A stretch of 24,368 nt of DNA from a virus, in the IMG/VR virus record IMGVR_UViG_3300048588_000239, positions 1-24,368 of that record. The stretch is one strand, 5' to 3'. The notes beneath the pieces were generated by a model that made no database searches, was not told the DNA's origin, and was given only the letters and a program-made list of their open reading frames with translations. Shown piece by piece: positions 6,464 through 13,737 of this stretch (position 1 is the first letter of the stretch; each line of letters opens with the position of its first letter). Both the position numbers and the translations under genes were made by a program.

Positions 6464-7626
6464 GCTTCCTGTTCTCCCGCCGCGGTGTCGGCGCCGGCGG
6501 CATCATTCCATCACGGAGCAACTGGGGGCGCCTCCGTGGGCGGAAGGGAGCTCTCGCACAGTCGGCCGGGTGGGCCTGCATCCGTCTTCGCAGCGACCTG
6601 ATCTCGACGCTCCCCGTAGATACGTACCGGAAGACGCCGTACGGCCAGGTCGAAGTTCCGAAGCCCCCGATCCTCATTGACCCTGGCGGCTCCGAAGTCG
6701 ACATCATCGAGTGGCTCTACTCCACGCAGAGCGATCTTGACAGCGTCGGGAACGCGTTCGGATCGATCGTCGAACGTGACGGCGCGAACCTTCCGAAGCG
6801 CATCGAACTGATCGCGCAGGAAGACGTTCGCGTCACCAGCCGCGACGGCATCGTGACCTACTACGTCAAGGGCAAGAAGGCCGAGCGGGAGGATCTCTGG
6901 CACGAGCGCCAGTTCACCGCGTCGGGTGTTGTCGTGGGTCTCTCGCCGCTGTACTTCGCGGCGCTCTCTCTGCAGCAGCACTCGGCCGCCCAGGAGTTCG
7001 CCGCGGCCTGGTTCGGCGGCGGCCTCGTACCCCTCGGGCACCTGAAGTACTCCGAAGCAAAGGTGCCTGCCAACGAGGCTGAGGCCATCAAGCTGCGCCA
7101 CAAGCTCGCGATCGAGAACGGCGACCCCATGGTCACCGGGAAGGACTGGGAGTACAAGCCGATCGACGCGGCGCAGGCGCAAGCGAACTTCATTGCCGCA
7201 ATGCAGTTCAGCGATGTCGAGATGTGCCGCTACTTCGGCGTCCCCGGCGACCTCATCGATGCCAACGTGTCGGGCGCGTCGATCACCTACGCGAACATCA
7301 CGCAGCGCAACCTGCAGCTGCTCGTCATGAACCTCGGACCGGCCATCGCCCGGCGCGAGAGGGCACTGTCCAGGCTGCTCCCCGCACCTCGCTTTGTGAA
7401 GCTCAACAGCGACGCGCTCCTCCGCATGGATCCCGAGACAGTCGCGAGGATGCTCGGCCAGCAGATCCGCGATCGAGTCATCGCTCCCTCCGAGGCGCGC
7501 GACATCATCAACCGGCACCCGTTCACCGACGAGCAGATCGAAGAGTTCAAGATCCTCTTCCCCGCCCAGTACGCCAAGACCGACGCCGAGCGCGAGCTCG
7601 CACACACGATCGGAGCCCAGTCATGA
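6460..7626 (+). CDS. HK97-family portal protein (388 aa)
   Basis: The GTG at 6460 overlaps the previous stop (GTGA) and has GGGGAGG six bases upstream. The protein is the usual length for HK97-type portals. It has the N-terminal ALAQSAGWACIRLRSDLISTLP segment seen after the clip of this family, a HERQFTASGVVVGLSPL stretch in the wing, and a C-terminal part with DVEMCRYFGVPGDLI followed by NITQRNLQL. Twelve copies form the ring at one capsid vertex through which TerL pumps DNA. The place between terminase and protease agrees. No truncation is seen. Confidence 0.95.
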   Translation: MSFLFSRRGVGAGGIIPSRSNWGRLRGRKGALAQSAGWACIRLRSDLISTLPVDTYRKTPYGQVEVPKPPILIDPGGSEVDIIEWLYSTQSDLDSVGNAFGSIVERDGANLPKRIELIAQEDVRVTSRDGIVTYYVKGKKAEREDLWHERQFTASGVVVGLSPLYFAALSLQQHSAAQEFAAAWFGGGLVPLGHLKYSEAKVPANEAEAIKLRHKLAIENGDPMVTGKDWEYKPIDAAQAQANFIAAMQFSDVEMCRYFGVPGDLIDANVSGASITYANITQRNLQLLVMNLGPAIARRERALSRLLPAPRFVKLNSDALLRMDPETVARMLGQQIRDRVIAPSEARDIINRHPFTDEQIEEFKILFPAQYAKTDAERELAHTIGAQS

Positions 7627-8330
7627 TCCTCACCCTTGAGGCCGACGTCGCCGGCCGCCGCGCCGCGTGCTCAGCGCAGCCGACCCGCGCACCGTTCGAC
7701 GAGCACCGCGACAACGCGTTCACCGCGCAGATGCGCGCGGCCAAGATCGAGCGCGACGGCCGGGAGTACTTCCAGCTCGACGGCATCGCCTCAGTCGTCG
7801 ACACCTGGTACGAGATGTACGACTTCTGGGGACCCTACGAGGAGAAGGTCGCACCCGGCGCGTTCGACAACACCCTGGCCGCAGACCCCGATGTCGCGTT
7901 TCTCCTCAACCACAAGGGTGCCACCATGGCGCGCACCAAGAAGTCCCGCACCCTTGAGCTCTCGCTCGACGAGAGCGGATCACTCGCGACGCGCGCGTTC
8001 CTCAACCCAATCCGGCAGGACGTCAAGGACCTCATCACCGCGGTCGAAGACGGAGACATCGACCAGATGTCGTTCGCGTTCCGCATCAAGGCCGGCAACT
8101 GGAACCCCGACTACACGACGTACACGATCACCGAAGTAGACCTCGACCGAGGTGACGTCTCGGCCGTGAACTACGGAGCCAACCCGTACACGTCGATCGA
8201 GGCCCGCGCCCGACTGTCCTACCTCGAACGAGCCGTACAGGGTGCCCCTCGCGCTGAGGTGCGCGAGCTCACGAGTCGGGCGCCCCGATCCTTCATGGCC
8301 GCGGCGCTCCGCGTCGACCTGAACACCTGA
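7623..8330 (+). CDS. Prohead maturation protease, S78 family (235 aa)
   Basis: The start is the ATG at 7623 overlapping the portal stop (ATGA). The protein has the core layout of HK97-type prohead serine proteases: VAPGAFDNTL (residues 77-86), FLLNHKGATMART with the catalytic His at about H97, and IDQMSFAFRI with the catalytic Ser at about S150, followed by EVDLDRGDVSAVNYGANP. It cleaves the N-terminal delta (scaffold) domain of the capsid protein and itself during maturation. It stands just before the capsid gene, as usual. There is no separate scaffold gene, so the scaffold is presumably the capsid N-terminus. Confidence 0.93.
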   Translation: MILTLEADVAGRRAACSAQPTRAPFDEHRDNAFTAQMRAAKIERDGREYFQLDGIASVVDTWYEMYDFWGPYEEKVAPGAFDNTLAADPDVAFLLNHKGATMARTKKSRTLELSLDESGSLATRAFLNPIRQDVKDLITAVEDGDIDQMSFAFRIKAGNWNPDYTTYTITEVDLDRGDVSAVNYGANPYTSIEARARLSYLERAVQGAPRAEVRELTSRAPRSFMAAALRVDLNT

Positions 8331-8440
8331 ACCTCTGCCCGCCATCCCGGCGAAGCAGATACCCCGCGCACGCCCAATCCGGCTCACCAGAGGGGATGCC
8401 GGCGCCAGAGGAGCGACCCATAGGCAGCGCACACCTAACC

Positions 8441-8452
8441 GCCCCACGGGGC
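8441..8452 (+). promoter_or_regulatory. Short GC hairpin before the capsid RBS
   Basis: GCCC-CACG-GGGC forms a small four-base-loop hairpin seven bases upstream of the AAGGAG site of the capsid gene. The 138-base gap between protease and capsid (8331-8468) holds nothing else I can support. Such a gap before the most highly expressed phage gene may carry an mRNA-stability or processing element. That is inference. Confidence 0.3.
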
Positions 8453-8468
8453 AGAAAGGAGTCCAATC

Positions 8469-9872
8469 GTGGACTTCGAAAAGCTCCTCGCGCTGCGAAA
8501 CCAGCGGCGTGAGGCACTCAACGCGCGGCTCGCCGCGCTCGGCGCAGAGGGCCAGGCAATCCTCGACGGAGCCGAAGGCGACAACAGGCGCGCCCTCACC
8601 GACACGGAGGACGCTCGCGCATCGGAGATCATCGAGGAGCGCACCGCGCTTCGTGAGCAGATCGCGGCGGTCGACGCCGAGATCGCGGGCATCCGCGCCG
8701 AGCAGGCAGCGGATCAGCGGGCCACAGAGCTCGCGCAGGAGAGCCGCACCGTCGCGACCGCGGCTGGCGGTTCGGCCCGGGTGATCTCGGAGCCGAGGAC
8801 GTACGCGGAGGAGAACGACAAGCGCGGCGTCCAGTTCGCGCTCGACGTCGCCCGGTCGTACGCGTTCGGCGACATCCAGGCCCGCGAGCGACTCGCGCGC
8901 CACATGCAGGAAGAGCGGGTTGAGCGCGGCGATCTCATCGAGCGCGCCGCGGGCACGTCCGCCTTCTCCGGCCTCGTCGTCCCGCAGTACCTCGTCGACT
9001 CCTTCGCGCCGATGGCTCGCGCGGGCCGGCCCTTCGCCGACGCATGTCGCCACCACGACCTGCCCCCCAAGGGCATGAGCGTGAACATCGGCAGGGTCAC
9101 CACCGGAACCACGGTGGCAGACCAGTCGGCGGAGAACGCCGCGGTGTCCGACCAGGACATGGACGACACGCTTCTCACCATCCCGGTCGCCACGGCCGGT
9201 GGGTCGCAGACGCTGTCGCGCCAGGCAGTCGAGCGCGGCGAGGGCGTCGAAGACGTCACCGTCGAGGACCTCATCCGCGCCTACGCATCGAACCTCGACG
9301 CGCAGCTGCTGAACAAGGCCAGCACCGGTCTGACGAACGTCGCGACCGCGATCACCTACACCTCGGCTTCGCCCACCGCGACCGAGCTGTACCCGAAGCT
9401 GATCGGTGGAGCCGCGGCCGTGGAGGCTGCCCTCCTCGATCAGGGCGTCGGAGACACGATCGCATTCATGCACTCGCGTCGCTGGTACTGGCTGCAGACG
9501 CAGCTGTCGAGCACCTGGCCGCTGTTCGGGCAGCCCGGTGTCGCGGCGCAGCTCGCCGGAGCGAACTACGGCGAGCGGTACGGTGCGGGTTTCCGCGGCG
9601 TGCTTCCCAACGGAACCCCAGTCGTGGTCGACAACAACATCGCCACGAACCTCGGCGCCGGCACCAACCAGGACGAGATCTACTTCGGCGCACAGTCGGA
9701 ACTCCACCTGTGGGAGGACCCGAACGCGCCGCTGCTGATCCGCGCCGAGCAGCCCAAGGCGAAGAACCTCGGCATCGACCTGGTCGTGTACGGGTACTAC
9801 GCCTTCACCTTCGCGCGTCGTGTGCACGCGCAGAAGATCGCCGGCACCGGCCTGGTGGCGCCGACGTTCTGA
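8469..9872 (+). CDS. Major capsid protein, HK97 fold (467 aa)
   Basis: The GTG at 8469 has AAGGAG seven bases upstream. Residues 1 to about 100 are a charged coiled coil (MDFEKLLALRNQRREALNAR and onward, then AQESRTV), the delta domain that acts as built-in scaffold and is removed by the protease. The remainder has HK97 capsid features: SAFSGLVVPQYLVDSFAPMARAGRP, a TVADQSAENAAVSDQDM stretch, VATAGGSQTLSRQAVERG, and a late segment VVDNNIATNLGAGTNQDEIYFG. The length fits the family with a fused scaffold. It builds the icosahedral head shell. A hairpin follows the gene. Confidence 0.95.
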   Translation: MDFEKLLALRNQRREALNARLAALGAEGQAILDGAEGDNRRALTDTEDARASEIIEERTALREQIAAVDAEIAGIRAEQAADQRATELAQESRTVATAAGGSARVISEPRTYAEENDKRGVQFALDVARSYAFGDIQARERLARHMQEERVERGDLIERAAGTSAFSGLVVPQYLVDSFAPMARAGRPFADACRHHDLPPKGMSVNIGRVTTGTTVADQSAENAAVSDQDMDDTLLTIPVATAGGSQTLSRQAVERGEGVEDVTVEDLIRAYASNLDAQLLNKASTGLTNVATAITYTSASPTATELYPKLIGGAAAVEAALLDQGVGDTIAFMHSRRWYWLQTQLSSTWPLFGQPGVAAQLAGANYGERYGAGFRGVLPNGTPVVVDNNIATNLGAGTNQDEIYFGAQSELHLWEDPNAPLLIRAEQPKAKNLGIDLVVYGYYAFTFARRVHAQKIAGTGLVAPTF

Positions 9873-9880
9873 TCGTGAAC

Positions 9881-9914
9881 GGCCCGGGCGGGCGGGACTC
9901 CTCCCGTCCGGGCC
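9881..9914 (+). terminator. Hairpin after the capsid gene
   Basis: GGCCCGGGCGGG (9881-9892) can pair with CCCGTCCGGGCC (9903-9914), a 12-bp stem with one G-U wobble and a 10-base loop. No T tract follows. It lies just after the capsid stop and 33 bases before the next gene, so it may be a partial terminator or a 3' end stabiliser that sets the capsid transcript above the downstream genes. Confidence 0.55.
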
Positions 9915-9946
9915 CCCACGGTCCCCATCTCTGACAAGGAGCAGCC

Positions 9947-10171
9947 ATGGCAAGAACGCAGAAGAACGAGGCCGCCGAGTTCGCTGGCGAGCAGCGCAAG
10001 CAGTACGTCGACGCCCTCAAGGTCGAACTCGAGGGGTACAAGCGATCCGGCAACGAGGACCGTCAGAACGACGTCCTCGCCGAGATCAAGCGCGTGACCA
10101 GCCGTGCAGGCGCGCAGTCCGCGTCTGCACCGACAGCCAACACCGCGAGCACCCCGCCCGCGACCGCGTAA
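9947..10171 (+). CDS. Small head-region protein (74 aa)
   Basis: The start is the ATG at 9947 with AAGGAG six bases upstream. The first 50 residues are a highly charged helix (TQKNEAAEFAGEQRKQYVD and onward, then NEDRQNDVLAEIKRV). The rest is a low-complexity Ala/Ser/Thr/Pro tail. Small proteins of this kind are often found between the capsid and first connector in actinophages, but no function is established here. A capsid decoration or connector-assembly role is possible. Confidence 0.75.
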   Translation: MARTQKNEAAEFAGEQRKQYVDALKVELEGYKRSGNEDRQNDVLAEIKRVTSRAGAQSASAPTANTASTPPATA

Positions 10172-10183
10172 GAGGAGGACGGT

Positions 10184-10984
10184 ATGCCCATCGACCTCGG
10201 CACCACGACCACTGCACGGTGGGCCCGCGGCCCCGCGCTCGCCGGGCATACCGTCACCCTCACCGTGACTCGTCCCGACGGCACGGTCCTCACCCCGACC
10301 GTCACCGAGCAGGCTGGCGTCTACTCGGCGCCCGTCGTCGGGTCGCTTCCGGGCCGCTACCTGCTGACCTGGGCTGACACCACCGACAACGCGACCCGCA
10401 CCGACACGCTCGAGGTGTGGCCGGCCGATCCTCGGTTCATCATCAGCGAAGGCGACGCGTTCGAAGCGCTCGGCTGGAACGCGGCGAGCATCGCCAAGAA
10501 CGGCCCCGCGCTCCGCCTCTACATCGCCACCGCGACACACGTCATCGAAGACATCGTCGGCACCGTCCTCATTCGTACGATCGTTCAACCCGCGGACGGC
10601 GGCCGCACCGGCGTGCTCCTCTGGGAGCGACCCGCGTCGATCGACAGCGTCACCGTCGACGGGGAGCCCACGACGAACTACATCGTCAACGTCAACGCCG
10701 CCATCCTGTACGCCAAGCCTGCAGGGTCACAGTTCCCGCCCGGTCTGCAGAACATCATCGTGACCTACAAGACCGGCGGTACGGGGATCGCCCCGAACAT
10801 CCAACTCGCCGCCCGCGAGCTCGTGCGCCACCTGTGGCAGGTCGGGCAGCAGGTCCCCGCCCAACCCGGCCCCACCGGCGACTATGCACAGCAGCCGATG
10901 GGCATGACCCCCTCCGGGTTCGCCGTACCCAAGCGGGTGCTCGAGCTGTGCCGTCCCACCTACTCGCTGCCGGGGATGGCGTGA
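10184..10984 (+). CDS. Head-tail connector/adaptor with N-terminal Ig-like domain (266 aa)
   Basis: The start is the ATG at 10184 with AGGAGG five bases upstream. Residues 1 to about 83 look like an immunoglobulin-like beta domain (GHTVTLTVTRPDGTVLTP, then GVYSAPVVGSLPGRYLLTW). The rest resembles HK97 gp6/SPP1 gp15-type adaptors: helices (AALRLYIATATHVIEDI-like region), a RTIVQPADGGRTGVLLW strand, and PNIQLAARELVRHLWQ. Adaptors form the ring under the portal. The Ig-like domain in front of the adaptor makes it longer than the usual 100-200 residues. Placement after the capsid supports the role; the domain split is my reading by eye. Confidence 0.72.
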   Translation: MPIDLGTTTTARWARGPALAGHTVTLTVTRPDGTVLTPTVTEQAGVYSAPVVGSLPGRYLLTWADTTDNATRTDTLEVWPADPRFIISEGDAFEALGWNAASIAKNGPALRLYIATATHVIEDIVGTVLIRTIVQPADGGRTGVLLWERPASIDSVTVDGEPTTNYIVNVNAAILYAKPAGSQFPPGLQNIIVTYKTGGTGIAPNIQLAARELVRHLWQVGQQVPAQPGPTGDYAQQPMGMTPSGFAVPKRVLELCRPTYSLPGMA

Positions 10985-11448
10985 TGGCCGGCTTCCGCAC
11001 CACCACCGGCGTCTACGAGCTCAAGAAGGCGCTCTTCGACATCGCGGCCGCGCTGTGGGCGACCACGCACCCCGAGTTCGAACAGCACTGGGGGCAACCC
11101 CTCGCCCGACCCGACGAGTACGCACAGTGGGTCGACGGGATCGGCGAACAAGAACCCGCCACGATGAGCACCAACCGGTCCCGCGACGAGGTCGTGACCG
11201 TCGCGGTCGAGATGTTCTGCATCCGCCGCGGCGACGTCGACACCGCCCGCGAAGCCGAAGAGTACGTCTTCGCCCGCCTCGGCGAACTCGAACGCCACAT
11301 CCGAATGACCAACGCCACCGTCAACGGCGTCGCCATGTGGTGCGCCCTGACCCGCGTCGCCAACGAGACCGTTCCCGGCAAGAACTACCAGGGCCACCTC
11401 GCCGCGATCCGAGGCGAGTTCACCGCCCGCATCCGCATCACCGGTTAG
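10984..11448 (+). CDS. Tail terminator-like protein (154 aa)
   Basis: The start is the ATG at 10984 overlapping the adaptor stop (TGATG). The pattern fits phage tail terminators. It opens with a helix (VYELKKALFDIAAALW), continues through a middle strand (RDEVVTVAVEMFCIRRGD) and a helix (TAREAEEYVFARLGELERHIR), and ends in a strand (RGEFTARIRITG). Terminators cap the tail tube and join it to the head connector. The place between the adaptor and tail tube agrees. It could instead be a head-closure (stopper) protein, as no other stopper gene is obvious. Confidence 0.6.
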   Translation: MAGFRTTTGVYELKKALFDIAAALWATTHPEFEQHWGQPLARPDEYAQWVDGIGEQEPATMSTNRSRDEVVTVAVEMFCIRRGDVDTAREAEEYVFARLGELERHIRMTNATVNGVAMWCALTRVANETVPGKNYQGHLAAIRGEFTARIRITG

Positions 11449-11461
11449 GAGACCCCGCGCC

Positions 11462-11740
11462 ATGAAGACCCTTACCCACCACTCACCGCTCGGAGAGCTC
11501 GAGATCCCCACCGTCCTCGGCCCCGTCCCACCAGGCGTCCCCTTCGCCGTCGACGACGACATCGCCGACAGCCTCCTCGAGCAGACCGACATCTACCAGC
11601 TCGCCACCGCACCCAAACCCGGATCCCCCGCCGCGCTCCGCCTCGCCGCGGCCGCGCACGGCATCGACACCACCGGCATGACCAAGGCCGACATCACCGC
11701 CGCGCTCGCCGCGGCCGCAACGCAGGAGGCGCAAGCATGA
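11462..11740 (+). CDS. Small protein with SAP/HeH-like C-terminus (92 aa)
   Basis: The start is the ATG at 11462; GGAG is ten bases upstream. The N-terminal part is extended and Pro-rich (LGELEIPTVLGPVPPGVPF). The C-terminus, LRLAAAAHGIDTTGM followed by TKADITAAL, looks like a SAP/HeH-type helix-extension-helix, a fold that often binds DNA or acts as a small docking module. Similar short proteins stand just before the tail tube gene in other actinophages. Its role is unknown. It overlaps the tail tube start by four bases (ATGA). Confidence 0.7.
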   Translation: MKTLTHHSPLGELEIPTVLGPVPPGVPFAVDDDIADSLLEQTDIYQLATAPKPGSPAALRLAAAAHGIDTTGMTKADITAALAAAATQEAQA

Positions 11741-12756
11741 TTCAGGCGGACTGCTCAATCGGCTTCAAGAAGGAAACGACCTACGGGACACCGGTCACGG
11801 TCGACCGCTTCCTCGAATTCATCAGCGAGAGCCTCGACTACGAGCGCGAGTTCTACCAGGGTGAGGGACTCCGCCCCGGCACCCGGCTCGCCCGCTCCGC
11901 CCGCCGGTACCTGGCCAAGGACGGTGCCGCCGGAGACATCGAACTCGAGGTGCCGACCCGCGGGCTCGGTGCGTTCCTCGAGGCACTGCTCGGCGTCGGG
12001 TCCTCAACGGTCGTCGCGGGCGCGCTGTACCAGCAGCTGTTCACCCTCACCAAGGACGACTACCTCCCGTCGCTCACGATCCAGAAGGGCATCCCCCGGC
12101 TGGGTCAGAACACCGTCGACGCGTACACCTTCAAGGGTGCTGTCGCGAAGAGCTTCGAGATCTCGATGGGCAACGGTGAGGCCCTCAAGCTGAAGAGCAG
12201 CTGGCACGCCCGCGAGGTCGACACCTCGATCGCCTACGCGACACCGTCATACCCGGCCGCGTTCGAACTGTTCAGCTTCGTCGGCGCGTCCCTCATCGTC
12301 GGCGGCAGCGTCACCGTCCCCGGCGCCACCACCCTCGCGACCGGCGGCACCACGATCGCCAACGTCCGCGACTTCTCCATCGCCGTCGACCAGAAGCTCG
12401 ACGAGAACGGGTTCAACCTCGGCAGCGCGGGCAAGCGTTCGCGACGGGGTGCGGTCGGGATCGCGGAGGTGACCGGCAAGCTGACGGCCGAGTACGACGC
12501 GACGACGTTCCGGGATGCGGTGCGTGACCAGACGTCGATCGCGCTCGTCGCCACGTTCGTCGGCGCGACCGACATCACCGTCGGCAACAAGCCCACCCTG
12601 CAGGTCGTCTGCCCGGACATCCGATTCGAGGGTGAGCTGCCGAAGTCCAACGGTGGTGACGTGATCACCCAGTCGCTCGAGTTCACCGCGTTCGACGGGC
12701 TCGTGGCAGCGCACCCGCTGTACATCGCGACCCGCACCGCCGACACCGCGCTCTGA
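11737..12756 (+). CDS. Major tail (tube) protein (339 aa)
   Basis: The start is the ATG at 11737 overlapping the previous stop. The opening (DCSIGFKKETTYGTPVT) is typical of siphovirus tail tube proteins. The long beta-rich body has GDIELEVPTRGLGAFLEALLG, then a central IANVRDFSIAVDQKLDENGF stretch, and ends FEGELPKSNGGDVITQSLEF with a final TAFDG segment. Many copies stack in hexameric rings to form the tube. The position before the tail chaperones is standard. Length is in the upper normal range. Confidence 0.88.
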   Translation: MIQADCSIGFKKETTYGTPVTVDRFLEFISESLDYEREFYQGEGLRPGTRLARSARRYLAKDGAAGDIELEVPTRGLGAFLEALLGVGSSTVVAGALYQQLFTLTKDDYLPSLTIQKGIPRLGQNTVDAYTFKGAVAKSFEISMGNGEALKLKSSWHAREVDTSIAYATPSYPAAFELFSFVGASLIVGGSVTVPGATTLATGGTTIANVRDFSIAVDQKLDENGFNLGSAGKRSRRGAVGIAEVTGKLTAEYDATTFRDAVRDQTSIALVATFVGATDITVGNKPTLQVVCPDIRFEGELPKSNGGDVITQSLEFTAFDGLVAAHPLYIATRTADTAL

Positions 12757-13199
12757 TGGCCGACGGCATCGAGTTCGACATCAACTCACCCGACCTGCGA
12801 TCGCTGATCCAACAGGTCCGCGAGGTCGAACCGAAGCTCGCGACAGCGTTGCGCCGTGAGCTCCGCCAAGCCGGCACCGACATCATCGCCGATCAGCGCC
12901 AGCAGCTCGGCGGCGGAGAGGTCCGTGACCAGATCGCCGCCGGCCTGCGCACACGCATCACCGCGGGCCGCACACGACAGTCGGTATCGATCGTCAGCAG
13001 CGGCCCGCGCGTCGGCGGCGTCAGCCTCGGCAAGCTCTTCGAACGCCGACAGTTCCGCCACCCCGTGTTCGGCACCGACCAGTACGTCGACCAGGACGGG
13101 TACCCGTACTTCAACCGGCCTGCTCGAGCGGGATTCGACGCGATGCGCTCCCGGCTCGAGCAGGCCGTCGACGACACGATCCGGAGGATCACCACATGA
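12756..13199 (+). CDS. HK97 gp10-like morphogenesis protein (147 aa)
   Basis: The start is the ATG at 12756 overlapping the previous stop (TGATG). A helical start (SLIQQVREVEPKLATALRRE) is followed by GTDIIADQRQQL, a VSIVSSGPRVGG strand pair, and the motif PYFNRPARAGFDAMRSRLEQ, which resembles the C-terminal PA...F pattern of the HK97 gp10 family. That family is usually linked to head-tail joining or tail completion. Here it lies after the tail tube gene rather than before the terminator, a less common order. Confidence in the family is moderate. Confidence 0.65.
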   Translation: MADGIEFDINSPDLRSLIQQVREVEPKLATALRRELRQAGTDIIADQRQQLGGGEVRDQIAAGLRTRITAGRTRQSVSIVSSGPRVGGVSLGKLFERRQFRHPVFGTDQYVDQDGYPYFNRPARAGFDAMRSRLEQAVDDTIRRITT

Positions 13200-13576
13200 A
13201 GGTCAAGATCGACGGCCGCGAACTCCGCGTCGTGAAGTCCACAAGGACGCTCGCGGAGTGGCAACGCCAATCCGGCAAGAAGCTCCCGTGGCTCGCGACG
13301 GCCGAGGGGGAGATGTACGGCCTCGCGTTCATGGCCTTCTGTGCGCTGCAGAACGCCGGCTTCGAACCGAAGTGGGATGACCTCCTCGACGTCGACACCG
13401 AGGAATGGGAATGGATCCCGGAACCCTCCGACGCCACCGTCGAGGAGGTCGCACCCGCGGGCCCTCCGAACTCCCTCGCGGATTCCGCGGCGGCCGCCGC
13501 CGAGGGAGCACCAGTAGCGGCACGGCCCGCATCCAAGCCTTCGAAGAAGCCGAAGGGTGGGTCGAAGAACAAGTAG
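13196..13576 (+). CDS. Tail assembly chaperone, upstream part (gpG-like, 126 aa)
   Basis: The start is the ATG at 13196 overlapping the previous stop. The N-terminal 80 residues form a globular domain (RTLAEWQRQSGKKLPW, LAFMAFCALQNAGFEP). The C-terminus is a flexible Ala/Pro/Lys tail (SKPSKKPKGGSKNK). This, the place right before the tape measure, and a second coding frame that begins before this stop fit the lambda G/GT pair. These chaperones bind the tape measure and guide tube polymerisation. A fraction of ribosomes is expected to shift -1 near the tail to make a longer product. Confidence 0.82.
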   Translation: MKVKIDGRELRVVKSTRTLAEWQRQSGKKLPWLATAEGEMYGLAFMAFCALQNAGFEPKWDDLLDVDTEEWEWIPEPSDATVEEVAPAGPPNSLADSAAAAAEGAPVAARPASKPSKKPKGGSKNK

Positions 13577-13731
13577 CACGACGCCTCGCCGGCATCGGCC
13601 ACGTGTTCCCCGGATACACCTACCCGGTGCTCCTCGACCTCCCGTACGACCACTGGCTACTCCTCGCGTTCGCGTACGACGACTACGTCGCAGAAACGAA
13701 ACGCATCCGATCCCGCACCCGAAGGAGATGA
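13561..13731 (+). CDS. Tail assembly chaperone, downstream part (gpT-like), reached by -1 frameshift
   Basis: This frame has no start with a ribosome binding site, yet it is clearly coding from about 13525. It reads QAFEEAEGWVEEQVARR, then GHVFPGYTYPVLLDLPYDHW, and ends in a basic tail. It lies one base back from the gpG frame and ends at the TGA at 13729-13731, seven bases before the tape measure. The shift site must lie upstream of the gpG stop (13574-13576). GGGTGGG at 13555-13561 is a plausible slip site but not a canonical heptamer. If used, the fusion is about 178 residues. The junction is inferred, the downstream coding is not. Confidence 0.72.
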   Translation, partial: VEEQVARRLAGIGHVFPGYTYPVLLDLPYDHWLLLAFAYDDYVAETKRIRSRTRRR

Positions 13732-13737
13732 GCCCGC

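Noticed and set aside
8331-8468. A gene or promoter in the protease-capsid gap
   Set aside because: Short frames here run into the capsid gene out of frame, and no convincing -35/-10 pair was found; only a weak hairpin is supportable.
7980-9953. 657-residue minus-strand open frame across the capsid gene
   Set aside because: It mirrors the capsid coding strand. In GC-rich DNA with strong third-position bias, long antisense frames are expected. It is rich in Arg/Val/Gly/Asp without domain motifs or a ribosome binding site.
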